Shown: piece by piece, positions 38,396-47,462 of the stretch | Numbering within the stretch: the stretch's first letter is position 1 | Layout of the letters: each line of letters starts with the position of its first letter | Assembly: GCF_004403395.1 (NCBI RefSeq) | Contig: NZ_SOGN01000049.1 | Coordinates: 96,105-160,104 of the forward strand | Reading direction: 5' to 3' | DNA: 64,000 nt | From: Cryobacterium cheniae | GTDB taxonomy: Bacteria; Actinomycetota; Actinomycetes; Actinomycetales; Microbacteriaceae | Notes under the pieces: model-generated | Seen by the model: only the letters and a program-made list of their open reading frames with translations | What the model was told of the DNA's origin: nothing | The model's database searches: none | Position numbers and translations under genes: made by a program

Positions 38396-38433
38396 GTGTC
38401 GAGGCTAGTGCAGAAGTCTGATCGAATAGACCC

Positions 38434-38889
38434 ATGCCTGAATATCGCGAAAAACTCTGGGCCTCTCCCGCACCCTACGTCGCCACTGCCCTCATCATCC
38501 CCGCCAGCATCCTCGTGTTCGCACCGATTTCGATGCTGGCCGGGGTGCTGCTTGCGGCCGGTCTGTATTCCGCCTGCGTTCTGGCGCTGCTGTTGTCTGC
38601 GCCGGTGGTGCAGTTGCGTGACGGTGAACTCATCGCCGGGCGCGCGAGCATTTCAACCGACCTGGTCGGCGAAGTCCAACCCTTCGATGGGGACGAGGCC
38701 GCCCTGGAACGCGGCCAACGGCTCGATGCCAGGGCATGGCTGCTCATCCGCGGTTGGATTCGGCCCGTCGTTCGGATCCCGATCGAGGATGCGACCGACC
38801 CGGCGCCGTACTGGCTGGTGTCGACGCGGCACCCACAGAAATTGGCCGCCGCGATCAATGGATCGCGACGGCCAGCATCACATGATTAA
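38434..38889 (+). CDS. DUF3093 family membrane protein
   Basis: A 151-residue protein with two adjacent membrane segments (about residues 13-58). A soluble domain follows, containing LRDGELIAGRASISTDLVGEV and WIRPVVRIPIEDATDPAPYWLVSTRHP, the DUF3093 pattern. The function is unknown. It is divergent from dut and converges with the DUF4193 gene, whose stop is 6 bases from its own. Confidence 0.88.
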   Translation: MPEYREKLWASPAPYVATALIIPASILVFAPISMLAGVLLAAGLYSACVLALLLSAPVVQLRDGELIAGRASISTDLVGEVQPFDGDEAALERGQRLDARAWLLIRGWIRPVVRIPIEDATDPAPYWLVSTRHPQKLAAAINGSRRPASHD

Positions 38890-38895
38890 GCGCGT

Positions 38896-39189
38896 TTAGG
38901 AGTCGCACTCCAGGCAAACCGGGCCGAGCTTGGTCTCGTGCGACATCTGCGAGCGGTGCTTCACCAAGAAGCACTCCACACAGGTGAACTCGTCGGCCTG
39001 CGGAGGCAGAACGACGACATCGAGGTCGAGATCGGACAGATCGGCGCCGGGAAGGTCGAACCCACCGGGGTTGTCCGAGTCGTCCACATCTACGACACCG
39101 GACATCTTGTCGGGTACGCGCTCCTTGAGGGCCTCAATCGACTCGGAGTCGTCTTCGGTCTTCCGTGGTGCGTCGTAATCGGTTGCCAT
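38896..39189 (-). CDS. DUF4193 family zinc-ribbon-like protein
   Basis: A 97-residue acidic protein, start MATDYDAPRKTEDDSES. The first two thirds are Asp/Glu-rich; the C-terminus carries FTCVECFLVKHRSQMSHE and VCLECDS, two CxxC pairs able to bind zinc. This is DUF4193, widespread in actinobacteria and of unknown function. It diverges from sepH, with a 196-base space that must hold both promoters. Confidence 0.9.
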   Translation of the reverse strand: MATDYDAPRKTEDDSESIEALKERVPDKMSGVVDVDDSDNPGGFDLPGADLSDLDLDVVVLPPQADEFTCVECFLVKHRSQMSHETKLGPVCLECDS

Positions 39190-39385
39190 ACCCATCCATT
39201 CAGTTACGCCGAGAAAGGATTTCGGCGGGCATAGTTTCCAACAATCCGGGCGGAATAGCAAACTACGCGCCGCGTCATTTACTCGGCACAGACGTCAACT
39301 TGCGGCACGCCCGGCGTATTCCCCGAAGATTCGCCATTTACATGGCAGTCTTGATCGCACTAGTGATGGCGAGAGGGCTTTCAAC

Positions 39386-40570
39386 ATGCAGGAATTGAAA
39401 GTTATTGGAGTCGAGAACGGTGCGCTGCTCGCAGCGTCAGACGAGGGTGACCGATTCAGGATCCCCATCGATGAAGTTCTCCAGTCCCGGCTTCGCCAAA
39501 CCCAGGCGGAGCCGACGGCGGGACCGAAGCTCAGCCCCCGGGAAGTACAGGCGCATATCCGGGCCGGCATGTCTGCGGAAGACGTCGCCGCGGTGACAGG
39601 CGCGTCCCTCGATTTCGTGCGCCGCTTCGAGGGTCCCGTCGTCGCCGAACGCGACTACATGGTCTCCTGCGCGCTGAGCGTTCCCGTGCACACCGCCATC
39701 GACCCTGACCCCATCGAGGGCGGAGCCAACTTCGGCACCGTCATCCGTGAGCGCCTGGCCTCCCTCGGCGCCACGAACGAGCGCTGGGCCAGCTGGAAGG
39801 AGCCCGGCGCGGGCTGGATCGTCAAGCTGGCCTTCACCGCCGATGAGATCGACCACGATGCCCGCTGGGACTTCGAGCCGAAGAAGAACTCCCTGTCTCC
39901 GGTCGGCAACGAAGCCGTCGCACTATCGCAGCAGGGCGAACTGAAGGGCGCGCTGATCCCGCGGCTGCGGGCCGTCGGTGCCGAAACCAGCCTCGCCGAT
40001 GTGTCCCGGTTCGACAGCGGCGCCTTCACCTTCAGGGAGTCCCTGGTCGAGGAAATGTTGAACGACACCGCGCCGATTCTGGACCCGGTGCCGTATTCCC
40101 GTTCGGCGGGCACCACGGATGCCGTGTCCCGGGCAGCGATCAAACGCGCCGACGAACCGCCGCAGAGCCTGAGCGAGACGGCCGATCTACTGGCCTCCCT
40201 CCGCCGCCGCCGCGGGGAGCGCGAAGCCGCGGCCTTCGAAAGCAACCAGTCCGAGAGCCACCATTCCGGCCTCAACACCAGCACCATCTCCGGCAGTGGC
40301 ATCCCCGGCAGTGCCATCCCCGGAAACCCGGTTCCGGGCATCCGTCTGGTCAACCCGCCGGTCGAGGCCGCCGCGGAAGCCCCCGCTCCCCTGACTCCCG
40401 CCCCCGCGCCGATCGACACTCCCCGCAACGCCTGGTCCGCCCAGGCCGCCGCCGCTCAGTCACCGGCCGCGACGCCGCGCGCCTCGGGCACCGGCAAGCG
40501 CGGTCGCGCCTCGATGCCCAGCTGGGACGAAATCGTCTTCGGTGCGCGCACGGACGACGACCTGCCCTAA
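39386..40570 (+). CDS. sepH: Septation protein SepH
   Basis: A 394-residue SepH (DUF3071) protein. SepH promotes FtsZ filament assembly in actinobacteria. The N-terminal DUF3071 domain (about 1-170) contains MQELKVIGVENGALLA, a helix-turn-helix-like PREVQAHIRAGMSAEDVAAVTG and RDYMVSCALSVPVHT. The C-terminal part is Pro/Ala-rich and disordered (with repeats of Gly-Ile-Pro-Gly-Ser around residue 310). A short conserved terminus follows, GRASMPSWDEIVFGAR. All parts appear intact. Confidence 0.93.
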   Translation: MQELKVIGVENGALLAASDEGDRFRIPIDEVLQSRLRQTQAEPTAGPKLSPREVQAHIRAGMSAEDVAAVTGASLDFVRRFEGPVVAERDYMVSCALSVPVHTAIDPDPIEGGANFGTVIRERLASLGATNERWASWKEPGAGWIVKLAFTADEIDHDARWDFEPKKNSLSPVGNEAVALSQQGELKGALIPRLRAVGAETSLADVSRFDSGAFTFRESLVEEMLNDTAPILDPVPYSRSAGTTDAVSRAAIKRADEPPQSLSETADLLASLRRRRGEREAAAFESNQSESHHSGLNTSTISGSGIPGSAIPGNPVPGIRLVNPPVEAAAEAPAPLTPAPAPIDTPRNAWSAQAAAAQSPAATPRASGTGKRGRASMPSWDEIVFGARTDDDLP

Positions 40571-40635
40571 CCCGCAAGCCATCACCGGCACCGGCAGCGG
40601 TCCGACTACCGGGCGCTTTCGATTACCCTAAACAC

Positions 40636-41676
40636 GTGAGACTCAACACCCGGCTGCGATCCACGAGTCGGATTCCATTGCTTCAGGCGCTGAAGACCTC
40701 CGCGGCGGTCGCGCTCGGCTGGATCCTGTCGCAGCTGCTCCTGGACACCGAGCAGCTGCCCGTCTTCGCAGCGATCGCCGCCCTGCTCGTGGTGCAACCG
40801 AACATCAATCAGACCCTCGGCCGCGCGGTCGAGCGCAGCCTGGGCGTCATCGGCGGCGTCATCATCGCCTACGGCGTCGGCGTCGCGTTCGGCCAATCGA
40901 GCTGGGTCGTGCTGCTCGCCATCGTATTCTGCATCATGCTGGCCTGGGCGCTGCGGCTGGCGCCCAGTTCGGCGAGCCAGATCCCGATCAGTGCCATGCT
41001 CCTCCTCACGATCGGCACGGCAACGGCCGAATACGCGCGGGATCGGATCGTCGAAACCATCATCGGGGCGGCGGCCGCCCTCCTCGTCAACGCGCTGATC
41101 GTTCCGCCCGTACTGCTTGCTCCGGCGCACGCGGCCGTCGTCCGACTGGCCTACGAGATCGCGGACACCCTGGACCGGATCGTCGACGCCCTGCGGTTTC
41201 CGCAGAAGGCCAGCCAGATCGAAGAGATGATGATCAAGGTGCGGCTGCTGCGGCCCATGCTCGCCAAGGCGGACCAGGCGCTCAAACAGGCCGAGGAGAG
41301 CCTCACGCTCAACCCCCGACACGCGGTGAACCGGCGCCTGCTCGACGTCGACGAAGAACTCTTCGCTCGACTGACCTCGCTCGTCGCACGGACGATCGGT
41401 ATGACCCGCTCGCTGCGGGACCACTACGACCATTCCCTGCACCTCGAGCCCACCGTGCTGGCGATCACGGTCGAGCTGAGCCGAGCCGCCCATGACCTGA
41501 GGTTGCTCGCCGAACAGGTGGACCACCCAAGCGCCCAGCAGGTCAGCGTGCCGCTCGAGCCGCCCACCCTGACCGCTCCCCTGATCATTGCGACGCCGCA
41601 TCCCCAGCACTGGATCCTGATCGGGTCTTTGATGGAGGACCTGCGCCGGGTGCGCGAGGAGATCAAAGGCGAATAG
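40636..41676 (+). CDS. FUSC family membrane protein
   Basis: A 346-residue protein with about six membrane segments in the first 170 residues (AVALGWILSQLLLDT, then FAAIAALLVVQPNINQTLGRA, a typical FUSC signature). A cytoplasmic helical half follows (residues 180-340). FUSC proteins resemble aromatic-acid efflux (AaeB-type) components; the substrate is unknown here. It begins 65 bases after sepH on the same strand and may be co-transcribed. Confidence 0.85.
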   Translation: MRLNTRLRSTSRIPLLQALKTSAAVALGWILSQLLLDTEQLPVFAAIAALLVVQPNINQTLGRAVERSLGVIGGVIIAYGVGVAFGQSSWVVLLAIVFCIMLAWALRLAPSSASQIPISAMLLLTIGTATAEYARDRIVETIIGAAAALLVNALIVPPVLLAPAHAAVVRLAYEIADTLDRIVDALRFPQKASQIEEMMIKVRLLRPMLAKADQALKQAEESLTLNPRHAVNRRLLDVDEELFARLTSLVARTIGMTRSLRDHYDHSLHLEPTVLAITVELSRAAHDLRLLAEQVDHPSAQQVSVPLEPPTLTAPLIIATPHPQHWILIGSLMEDLRRVREEIKGE

Positions 41677-41727
41677 CGGATCTGTCTCGAACTTCAGAAT
41701 TGGCCAAGACGGATCCACAATGAGAGC

Positions 41728-41811
41728 GCACTATTCATCGTCGCCGGCGTCTCGGTGATCTGGGTTCCGACGGTGCACGGCCGGGAGATCGCCGAGTCGG
41801 CACCACGTTGA
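41728..41811 (+). pseudogene. C-terminal remnant of an MFS-type transporter
   Basis: A 27-residue tail in one frame, ALFIVAGVSVIWVPTV and HGREIAESAPR, ends in TGA. It looks like the last membrane segment and cytoplasmic end of a major-facilitator transporter. No upstream part is present; about 50 bases separate it from the FUSC stop. It appears to be what is left after a deletion. Confidence 0.45.
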
Positions 41812-41853
41812 CGACGAAAGGGACCCCACGCCGGTGGGGTCCCTTTCGTCGTC
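41810..41853. terminator. Perfect 20-bp hairpin terminator
   Basis: GACGACGAAAGGGACCCCAC and its exact reverse complement enclose the loop GCCG and are followed by TTT on the plus strand. It lies between the FUSC side and the converging yceI gene and can stop transcripts from both sides. Confidence 0.85.
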
Positions 41854-41890
41854 TTTCCAGTGCCCGCGCAGACCGCTGCGCGGGATCGCG

Positions 41891-42454
41891 CTATCCCTGG
41901 TTGAGCGCGGCCTGCAGTTCGATCGTGATGGTGACCTTCTCGCCGAGCAGCACTCCGCCGGTCTCGAGGGCCGCATTGTAGGTGAGGCCGAAGTCGGAGC
42001 GGGTGACCTCGGTCTTCGCCGTGGCGCCGGCCTTGTAGTTGCCGTACGGGTCGGTGCCGAAGCCGCCGAACTCGAAGTCGAAGGTGACCGGCTTGGTGAC
42101 GCCCTTGATGGTGAGGTTGCCGTCGACAAGGAAGTCGTCCTTGACCTGGCGCACGCCGGTGGAGACGAAGCCGATGGTCGGGTACGTCTCGGCGTCGAAG
42201 AAGTCGCCGGTGCGCAGGTGACCGTCGCGGTCCGCCTGGTTCGTGTTGATCGACGCGACCTGAGCCGTGGCCGTGACAGAGGAGTCGAGGGGGTTTTCGC
42301 CGGTGACGAAGGTCGCGTCGAACTTCTCGAACGAGCCCTTGACCTTACTGATCATGATGTGACGGATGCTGAAACCGACCTCGCTGTGGGTCGGGTCGAT
42401 GGTCCAGGTTCCGGCCTTGTAGCCGGGGATGCTCACTTCGGTGGTCTCAGTCAT
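41891..42454 (-). CDS. YceI family lipid-binding-like protein
   Basis: A 187-residue YceI protein: AGTWTIDPTHSEVGFSIRHIM, KGSFEKFDATF, then TGDFFDAETYPTIGFVST and a C-terminal SDFGLTYNAALETGGVLLGEKV. YceI forms a lipocalin-like barrel that binds isoprenoid-type lipids. There is no signal peptide, so this one is cytoplasmic, as is common in actinobacteria. It is monocistronic with its own terminator. Confidence 0.93.
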   Translation of the reverse strand: MTETTEVSIPGYKAGTWTIDPTHSEVGFSIRHIMISKVKGSFEKFDATFVTGENPLDSSVTATAQVASINTNQADRDGHLRTGDFFDAETYPTIGFVSTGVRQVKDDFLVDGNLTIKGVTKPVTFDFEFGGFGTDPYGNYKAGATAKTEVTRSDFGLTYNAALETGGVLLGEKVTITIELQAALNQG

Positions 42455-42656
42455 GGGTTCTCCTCAATTCACAGGACGGTGGATTCTCGTCCGTAGTTTC
42501 ATGCAAGCGCATAGGAAAAGGAATTATTCCGGGACGTGGAAAGAACTTTCCGGCAGTCGTCCACCTGCTGACGCCGGATTCCCTTGACTGCCTCCGACGC
42601 CGAGGGTACCGTCAGTCGCTCAGAGGGATGCCGGACGGGTGGAACGGAGGGCTGAA

Positions 42657-43316
42657 ATGCGCTCACGTCTCCTGCTCCCCCTGGGACTGCTGCTTGTGCT
42701 ATTCACCGGATGCGCGTCCCCTTCGTCGCCCGCCTCCACCTCGTCGGCACCGTCCACCGAGAGCGTGGTGATGCGCCCGGTCACCGAGAGCGGTCTGCCT
42801 GCCGCGGGCTTCACCATCACCGATGACACGACCGTCACACTCGACTGTGGCAGCACGACATTCGATCCACGGCCGTCCGCTGTCGCCGTCGACGACAACA
42901 TCCTTGCCTGCTCTCCGTCGAGCGCGTTCGCCGTGGCTTGTTGGCAGGACCCGGTCCCCGGTTTCGTGGCCTGCTACCGCGACCCGTGGAACACGGAGGT
43001 GGTGCGCCTGCCGAGCTCCGGGAGCGTGACGGGAACCACGGCGCCCGACCAGGCGCAACCCCTCGGTCTGCTCCTCAGCAACGGGGACCGCTGTCTGGTC
43101 CGCAGCGGCGGCGTCTGGAATGATCTCGCCGATCACCCGGGCTGGTACGGCACCTACTCATGCGCGGAGGGCGGCGCGGTCTGGGCGGAGAGCACCGACG
43201 GCATCGATCGGTCCGCACCCCGGTGGACGGTGCAGGTCGCGCCCGTCTCTGGGGAGGACCCACTCCGCACCCGTGACGTCGTCACCGCGTACTTCGTCGG
43301 CACGGCGGGAAGCTGA
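42657..43316 (+). CDS. Putative lipoprotein of unknown function
   Basis: A 219-residue secreted protein. Start chosen at the ATG at 42657 because GGAGGG precedes it by about 7 bases; an earlier GTG lies 18 bases upstream. MRSRLLLPLGLLLVLFTGC gives a lipobox with Cys at residue 19, then a Ser/Thr/Pro linker. The mature part has several Cys residues (LDCGSTTF, ILACSPSS, VACWQDP, GDRCLVRSG) that could pair. No family is recognised. Confidence 0.7.
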   Translation: MRSRLLLPLGLLLVLFTGCASPSSPASTSSAPSTESVVMRPVTESGLPAAGFTITDDTTVTLDCGSTTFDPRPSAVAVDDNILACSPSSAFAVACWQDPVPGFVACYRDPWNTEVVRLPSSGSVTGTTAPDQAQPLGLLLSNGDRCLVRSGGVWNDLADHPGWYGTYSCAEGGAVWAESTDGIDRSAPRWTVQVAPVSGEDPLRTRDVVTAYFVGTAGS

Positions 43317-43337
43317 CCGGCGGGAGCTGACCTGACG

Positions 43338-43505
43338 TCACGGCCGCGGCGCGAGCTTCCGCGTCTTCAGGTAGCGGATGAACAGGTACACCGCCCCCGC
43401 CGCCGCCATGAACCAGCCCACCGGGTACGGCAGGATGAGCAGCCCCCACCACAGGGAGTTCCCGGTGGTGCCGCCGATGCCGCCCGCGAGTGTGCGGGCA
43501 TCCAT
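43338..43505 (-). CDS. Small membrane protein, 55 aa
   Basis: Encodes MDARTLAGGIGGTTGNSLWW, a membrane stretch (LLILPYPVGWFMAAAGAVYLFI) and a basic tail RYLKTRKLAPRP. An AGGAGG Shine-Dalgarno lies 5-6 bases before the ATG, which makes translation likely. It is opposite to the preceding lipoprotein gene and ends about 20 bases from it. Function unknown; it could be a small membrane regulator. Confidence 0.65.
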   Translation of the reverse strand: MDARTLAGGIGGTTGNSLWWGLLILPYPVGWFMAAAGAVYLFIRYLKTRKLAPRP

Positions 43506-43565
43506 GGATTCCTCCTCGGTGCGGTTCGCTGCACAACGTAGACCCGCGGATCGCCTTCGGGCGGC

Positions 43566-44759
43566 TCAGGGGGCGGCCCGGCCGCGCAGCACGAGAAGCT
43601 TGTACGCGGCCTCATCGATCTGCCCCGGCGTGAGGCGCCCGGCGTCGACCGCTCCGACGATTCTGCCGATCAGGGTGGTGACGTCGGTGCCGGACCGCGC
43701 GGGATCCGCCGGTAGAACGTAGAGCAGCATGGTGTTGCCCGCGGCCAGGGCGGCGATCCCGTTCTCGGCCGGGTCGGCGTACTCCGGCAGACCGGAATCC
43801 TGGAGCATCAGCAGGTCGTCAGTGATCGTGACACCGTCGAAGCCGAGGTCCGCGCGAAGGATCTCGTGCCAGGCCGGCGACAGGCTCGCCGGTTTCGAGT
43901 CGATGCTCGGGTAGGCCAGGTGGCCGAACATGACCACCTCTGCCCCGGCTGCGATCCCGGCCCGGAACGGCGGCGCCTCCCCGGTCAACCAGTCCTGGTA
44001 GCCGAGCGGGGTCGACGGGATGCTCCGGTGCGAGTCCCCCGCTGCCGCCCCGTGACCCGGGAAGTGCTTGAGCGTGCTCAGGACCCGGCCGTGCTCACCG
44101 GTGACCGCCGCGGCCACGCGGGCGGATGCCGAGGCCGGGTCGGTGCCGAGCACCCGCCCGGCCAGGAACGAAGCCGGGTCGGCCGTGACGTCCGCGACGA
44201 TGCCGAAGTTGACGCTCACACCGACGGACTGCAGCAGGGTGGATCGGCTGCGGAACGCCTCCTCCGTGGCCTGAGCAGGGAGCGCCTGGAGCTGCGCCGC
44301 CCCGGGGGCCAGATCGGCAGGCAGCCGGGAGACCTCGCCGCCCTCCTGGTCGATGCCCACCAGCAGAGGGAGGGCCGGGTCCGGGCTGAGGGCATCCGTC
44401 ATCGCCCGCAATTCCTCCGGGGAGGGCGGCACGTTGTCGCCCATCAGGATGAGTCCGCCGAGGCCGTGCGCCCCGGCGAAGGAGCGCAGCGCGGCGGCGT
44501 CCGTTCCCGGCTGGTGCAGCATCAGCAGGCTGGCGACCTTCTCGGTCAGGGACATGGCCGCCAGGCGTCGGGCGGCGTCTTCGGCAACGGGATCAGCGGA
44601 CCAGCCGGGACCGAGAGGGGCCGTGCCGGCGGTGCCGCCCCTTTCGTCCGTTCCGCGGGCCGCTGTGCAGGCGGAGAGGGTGAGGGCCAGCAGGGCCACG
44701 GCAGCGAGCGCGGTCATCCGGCGAGCCGGGACCGGGTGTCGTCGGCCGGAGATCATCAA
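43566..44759 (-). CDS. Glycoside hydrolase family 3 lipoprotein (NagZ-like)
   Basis: A 397-residue secreted GH3 enzyme. A signal peptide with lipobox LTLSAC (Cys31) anchors it. Catalytic-domain markers: GIDQEGGEVSRLP, STLKHFPGHGAAAGDSH, which contains the NagZ general acid/base His region, and GVTITDDLLM with the nucleophile Asp. NagZ-type enzymes release N-acetylglucosamine from muropeptides. The C-terminal GH3 domain is absent, as in NagZ. A cell-wall recycling or remodelling role is inferred. Confidence 0.88.
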   Translation of the reverse strand: MMISGRRHPVPARRMTALAAVALLALTLSACTAARGTDERGGTAGTAPLGPGWSADPVAEDAARRLAAMSLTEKVASLLMLHQPGTDAAALRSFAGAHGLGGLILMGDNVPPSPEELRAMTDALSPDPALPLLVGIDQEGGEVSRLPADLAPGAAQLQALPAQATEEAFRSRSTLLQSVGVSVNFGIVADVTADPASFLAGRVLGTDPASASARVAAAVTGEHGRVLSTLKHFPGHGAAAGDSHRSIPSTPLGYQDWLTGEAPPFRAGIAAGAEVVMFGHLAYPSIDSKPASLSPAWHEILRADLGFDGVTITDDLLMLQDSGLPEYADPAENGIAALAAGNTMLLYVLPADPARSGTDVTTLIGRIVGAVDAGRLTPGQIDEAAYKLLVLRGRAAP

Positions 44760-44847
44760 TCCAGGCTAACCTGCCGGCACGGGCGCCAGGCCCATCCGCT
44801 TCCCCGGTGGCGGCGTTACACTCGGGGCATCGCCCGGGGAGGCAAAG

Positions 44848-45642
44848 ATGCAGATGAGAGAGATGGCGGGCGAGGCCGTGCTGATCGCCGCCGGCGGGCG
44901 ATCGATCCTTCTGCAGATCGCCGACCCGTCGATCGGCCACGGGGTGGCCCACCACAGCGAATTCGCGGCCCGGCCGCTCGATCGGCTGCGCGGCACCCTG
45001 ACCTACGTGTATTCCGTCGTATTCGGTACAGCCGAGGAGGCCGCGCAGGCCCGACACCGGGTCAATCATGCCCACGCCCCGGTGTCGGGGCCGGCTACCG
45101 CTCAGAGCCCGGCCTACAGCGCCTTCACCCCGGAGCTGCAGCTGTGGGTGGCGGCAACCCTGTACGACTCCGCGATCACGATGCGGGAGCTGGTGTACGG
45201 CCCGCTCGACGACGATACGGCCGACGCGCTCTACCGGGACTACGCCGTGCTGGGCACGGCACTGCAGATGCCGTCGGAGCTGTGGCCGCCGGACCGCACC
45301 GCCTTCGCCCGGTACTGGGACCGACGCCTCGGCGAACTGGCGACGGATACCGCCACACGCGCCGTGGCCCGCCAGCTGCTCCATCCGCGCACCGGGCCGG
45401 TCTGGCTGCGGCTGATGATGCCGCTCGGCCGGTTCGTGACCGTCGGCCTGCTCCCCGGCCCGGTGCGCGCGCTGTTCGACCTGCCCTGGTCCGCGGGGTC
45501 GCAGCGCCGCTTCGACCGGGTGATCCGGCTGACCGCACGCGTCTATCCCCGGCTTCCGCGCCGGCTGCGCCACTGGCCCAAAAACCACTACCTGCGCCTG
45601 ATGCGGCAGTCGCGTGAGCTGGCAATGGTGAGCTGGCAGTAG
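44848..45642 (+). CDS. MpaB/DUF2236 family oxygenase-like protein
   Basis: A 264-residue helical protein with the DUF2236 pattern: MAGEAVLIAAGGRSILLQIADPSI, HSEFAARPLDRLRGTLTYVY, and YDSAITMRELVYGPLDDDTAD. MpaB-like members bind haem and include latex-clearing oxygenases, but most are uncharacterised. A GGGGAGG lies 5 bases before the ATG. It diverges from the GH3 gene and is followed after 30 bases by an Lrp-type regulator. Confidence 0.85.
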   Translation: MQMREMAGEAVLIAAGGRSILLQIADPSIGHGVAHHSEFAARPLDRLRGTLTYVYSVVFGTAEEAAQARHRVNHAHAPVSGPATAQSPAYSAFTPELQLWVAATLYDSAITMRELVYGPLDDDTADALYRDYAVLGTALQMPSELWPPDRTAFARYWDRRLGELATDTATRAVARQLLHPRTGPVWLRLMMPLGRFVTVGLLPGPVRALFDLPWSAGSQRRFDRVIRLTARVYPRLPRRLRHWPKNHYLRLMRQSRELAMVSWQ

Positions 45643-45672
45643 TCTGGGGCTTTCCCCAGCCTGAGGATTCCA

Positions 45673-46185
45673 ATGACGCAACGCTCGGCACCCACCGCTC
45701 CGGGCGCTCCCGACGCTCCCGACGGTCTCGACGCGATCGACCGGAAGATCGTGGCTGAACTCAGCCGCGACGGCCGCCTCTCGATGCGGCAGCTGGCCGC
45801 GCTGGTGCACATTTCCCGCACCACCGCGCACAGTCGCGTTCAGAATCTCGTGCGTCAGGGCGTGGTCACCGGGTTCGGTGCGCAGATCGATCGCCGTGCG
45901 CTCGGGCTTCGGGTCTCCGCCCTCGTGATCGTGAAGATCGGGGACGTGTCCTGGGCCGAGATGGCCCGTCGGCTGAGCGAACTGCCCTTCGTCGAGAAGG
46001 CGCAGGCCGTGAGCGGCGACATCGACATCATCCTCACCGTCAGCGCCCCGGACCACGAGCAGCTGAGCCAGGCCATCCTGCGCGACATCCACAGCATGCC
46101 GGGCGTGATCTCCACCCGCTCCCACCTCATCCTCGAGGAAATCACCGGGCTACCGCCGGCTCGAGCGGCGGACAGCTGGACCTGA
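45673..46185 (+). CDS. Lrp/AsnC family transcriptional regulator
   Basis: A 170-residue regulator. The N-terminal winged helix (LDAIDRKIVAELSRDGRLS, then RTTAHSRVQNLVRQGVVTGFGA) is followed by a ligand-binding RAM domain (VEKAQAVSGDIDIILTVSA, DIHSMPGVISTRSHLIL). Lrp-type proteins sense amino acids or 2-oxoacids. It lies 110 bases before a 2-oxoacid dehydrogenase operon on the same strand, so it plausibly controls that operon (a BkdR-like role). Confidence 0.92.
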   Translation: MTQRSAPTAPGAPDAPDGLDAIDRKIVAELSRDGRLSMRQLAALVHISRTTAHSRVQNLVRQGVVTGFGAQIDRRALGLRVSALVIVKIGDVSWAEMARRLSELPFVEKAQAVSGDIDIILTVSAPDHEQLSQAILRDIHSMPGVISTRSHLILEEITGLPPARAADSWT

Positions 46186-46295
46186 ACCGCTACTTCTGAC
46201 GAACGAATGGCTCGGCGCGACGCAGCTTCGGGCCAATCGTTCGCATCCGTCGCCCGGGCGTCGTCGACGGCCCGGAATTGCCGCAGCATTGCGTC

Positions 46296-47462
46296 ATGAG
46301 CCTCAATGTCGAGAGCCTGGTCGAGAGCCCCCTCGCCGCGCCGCGCCCCCTCCGCCTGATCGATGACACCGGCCGCGCCGCGCCGCCGGACGAAGCCGGC
46401 GGGTTGACCCTGCCGGACCCGGACACACTGCGAAGCCTCTACCGGCGCATGGTCGTGGCCCGCCGATTCGACGTGCAGGTCACCGCGCTGACGCGGCAGG
46501 GACGCCTGGCCACGTACCCGTCAGCCCTCGGCCAGGAGGCCTGCGAGATCGCCGCGGTCGCGGCCCTCGGCGCCGACGACTGGCTCTTCCCCACCTACCG
46601 GGACAGCATCGCCCTGCTCACCCGCGGCGTCCCGCCCGAACAGATCCTGGCCTCGTTCCGCGGGGACTGGCACAGCGGCTACGACCAGAACGCCCACCGG
46701 ATCGCGGCGCAGGCCACCCCGCTGGCCACGCAGGCGCTGCACGCCGTGGGGCTCGCGACCGCGTCCAAGCTCAAACGGGACAGCACCGTCGCGCTGACCC
46801 TGCTCGGCGACGGCGCCACCAGCGAGGGCGACGCGCACGAGGCCTTCAACTTCGCGGCCGTCTGGCAGGCCCCGGTCGTCTTCCTGGTGCAGAACAACCA
46901 GTTCGCGATCAGCGTGCCGCTGGACAAGCAGATGCGGTGCCGCACCATCGCAGACAAGGCCATCGGTTACGGGATGCCCGGTTACTTCGTGGACGGCAAC
47001 GACGTCGCCGCGATGTACGCGGTCACCTCGGCGGCGGTGGAGAATGCCCGCGCCGGCCTCGGCCCGACCCTGATCGAGGGTCTGACTTACCGGATGGAGG
47101 CACACACCAACTCCGACGACCCGAGCCGCTACCGCGACGCCGGGGATCTGGAGATCTGGCGTCGGCGCGACCCGATCACCCGGCTGGACACCTACCTCGG
47201 CGAGATCGGAGTGCTGAGCGACGCGGAGCGCGCGGACATCCGTGCCGAGGCCGAGGATCTGGCCGCGGACACCCGGGAATGCATGACCCGGTCCGCCCCG
47301 GTGGATCCGCTCGAGCTATTCGACCACGTCTACGCGACCCCGCGCGCCGCTCTGGCGGAGCAGCGCGCCTTTCTGGCGGCCGAACTCGCCGAGCACGCCG
47401 CCCCATCCGACGCCTCCACCACCGCAGGCCCGATCACCGCCCAAACAGGGGGAACCCGATGA
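46296..47462 (+). CDS. bkdA: 2-oxoacid dehydrogenase E1 component, alpha subunit
   Basis: A 388-residue thiamine-diphosphate subunit. RMVVARRFDVQVTALTRQG begins the conserved fold; the TPP/Mg motif is LLGDGATSEGDAHEAFNFAA with QNNQFAIS following. The later segment YRMEAHTNSDDPSRYRD matches branched-chain 2-oxoacid E1alpha phospholoop relatives. Because actinobacteria usually carry a homodimeric AceE for pyruvate and a leucine-responsive-type regulator precedes this operon, branched-chain substrates are likelier than pyruvate. The symbol is inferred. Its TGA overlaps the next ATG. Confidence 0.88.
   Translation: MSLNVESLVESPLAAPRPLRLIDDTGRAAPPDEAGGLTLPDPDTLRSLYRRMVVARRFDVQVTALTRQGRLATYPSALGQEACEIAAVAALGADDWLFPTYRDSIALLTRGVPPEQILASFRGDWHSGYDQNAHRIAAQATPLATQALHAVGLATASKLKRDSTVALTLLGDGATSEGDAHEAFNFAAVWQAPVVFLVQNNQFAISVPLDKQMRCRTIADKAIGYGMPGYFVDGNDVAAMYAVTSAAVENARAGLGPTLIEGLTYRMEAHTNSDDPSRYRDAGDLEIWRRRDPITRLDTYLGEIGVLSDAERADIRAEAEDLAADTRECMTRSAPVDPLELFDHVYATPRAALAEQRAFLAAELAEHAAPSDASTTAGPITAQTGGTR

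Noticed and set aside
40290..40345. Gly-Ile-Pro-Gly-Ser repeats as a separate element
   Set aside because: They lie in frame within the disordered C-terminal linker of SepH, which is normally of low complexity.
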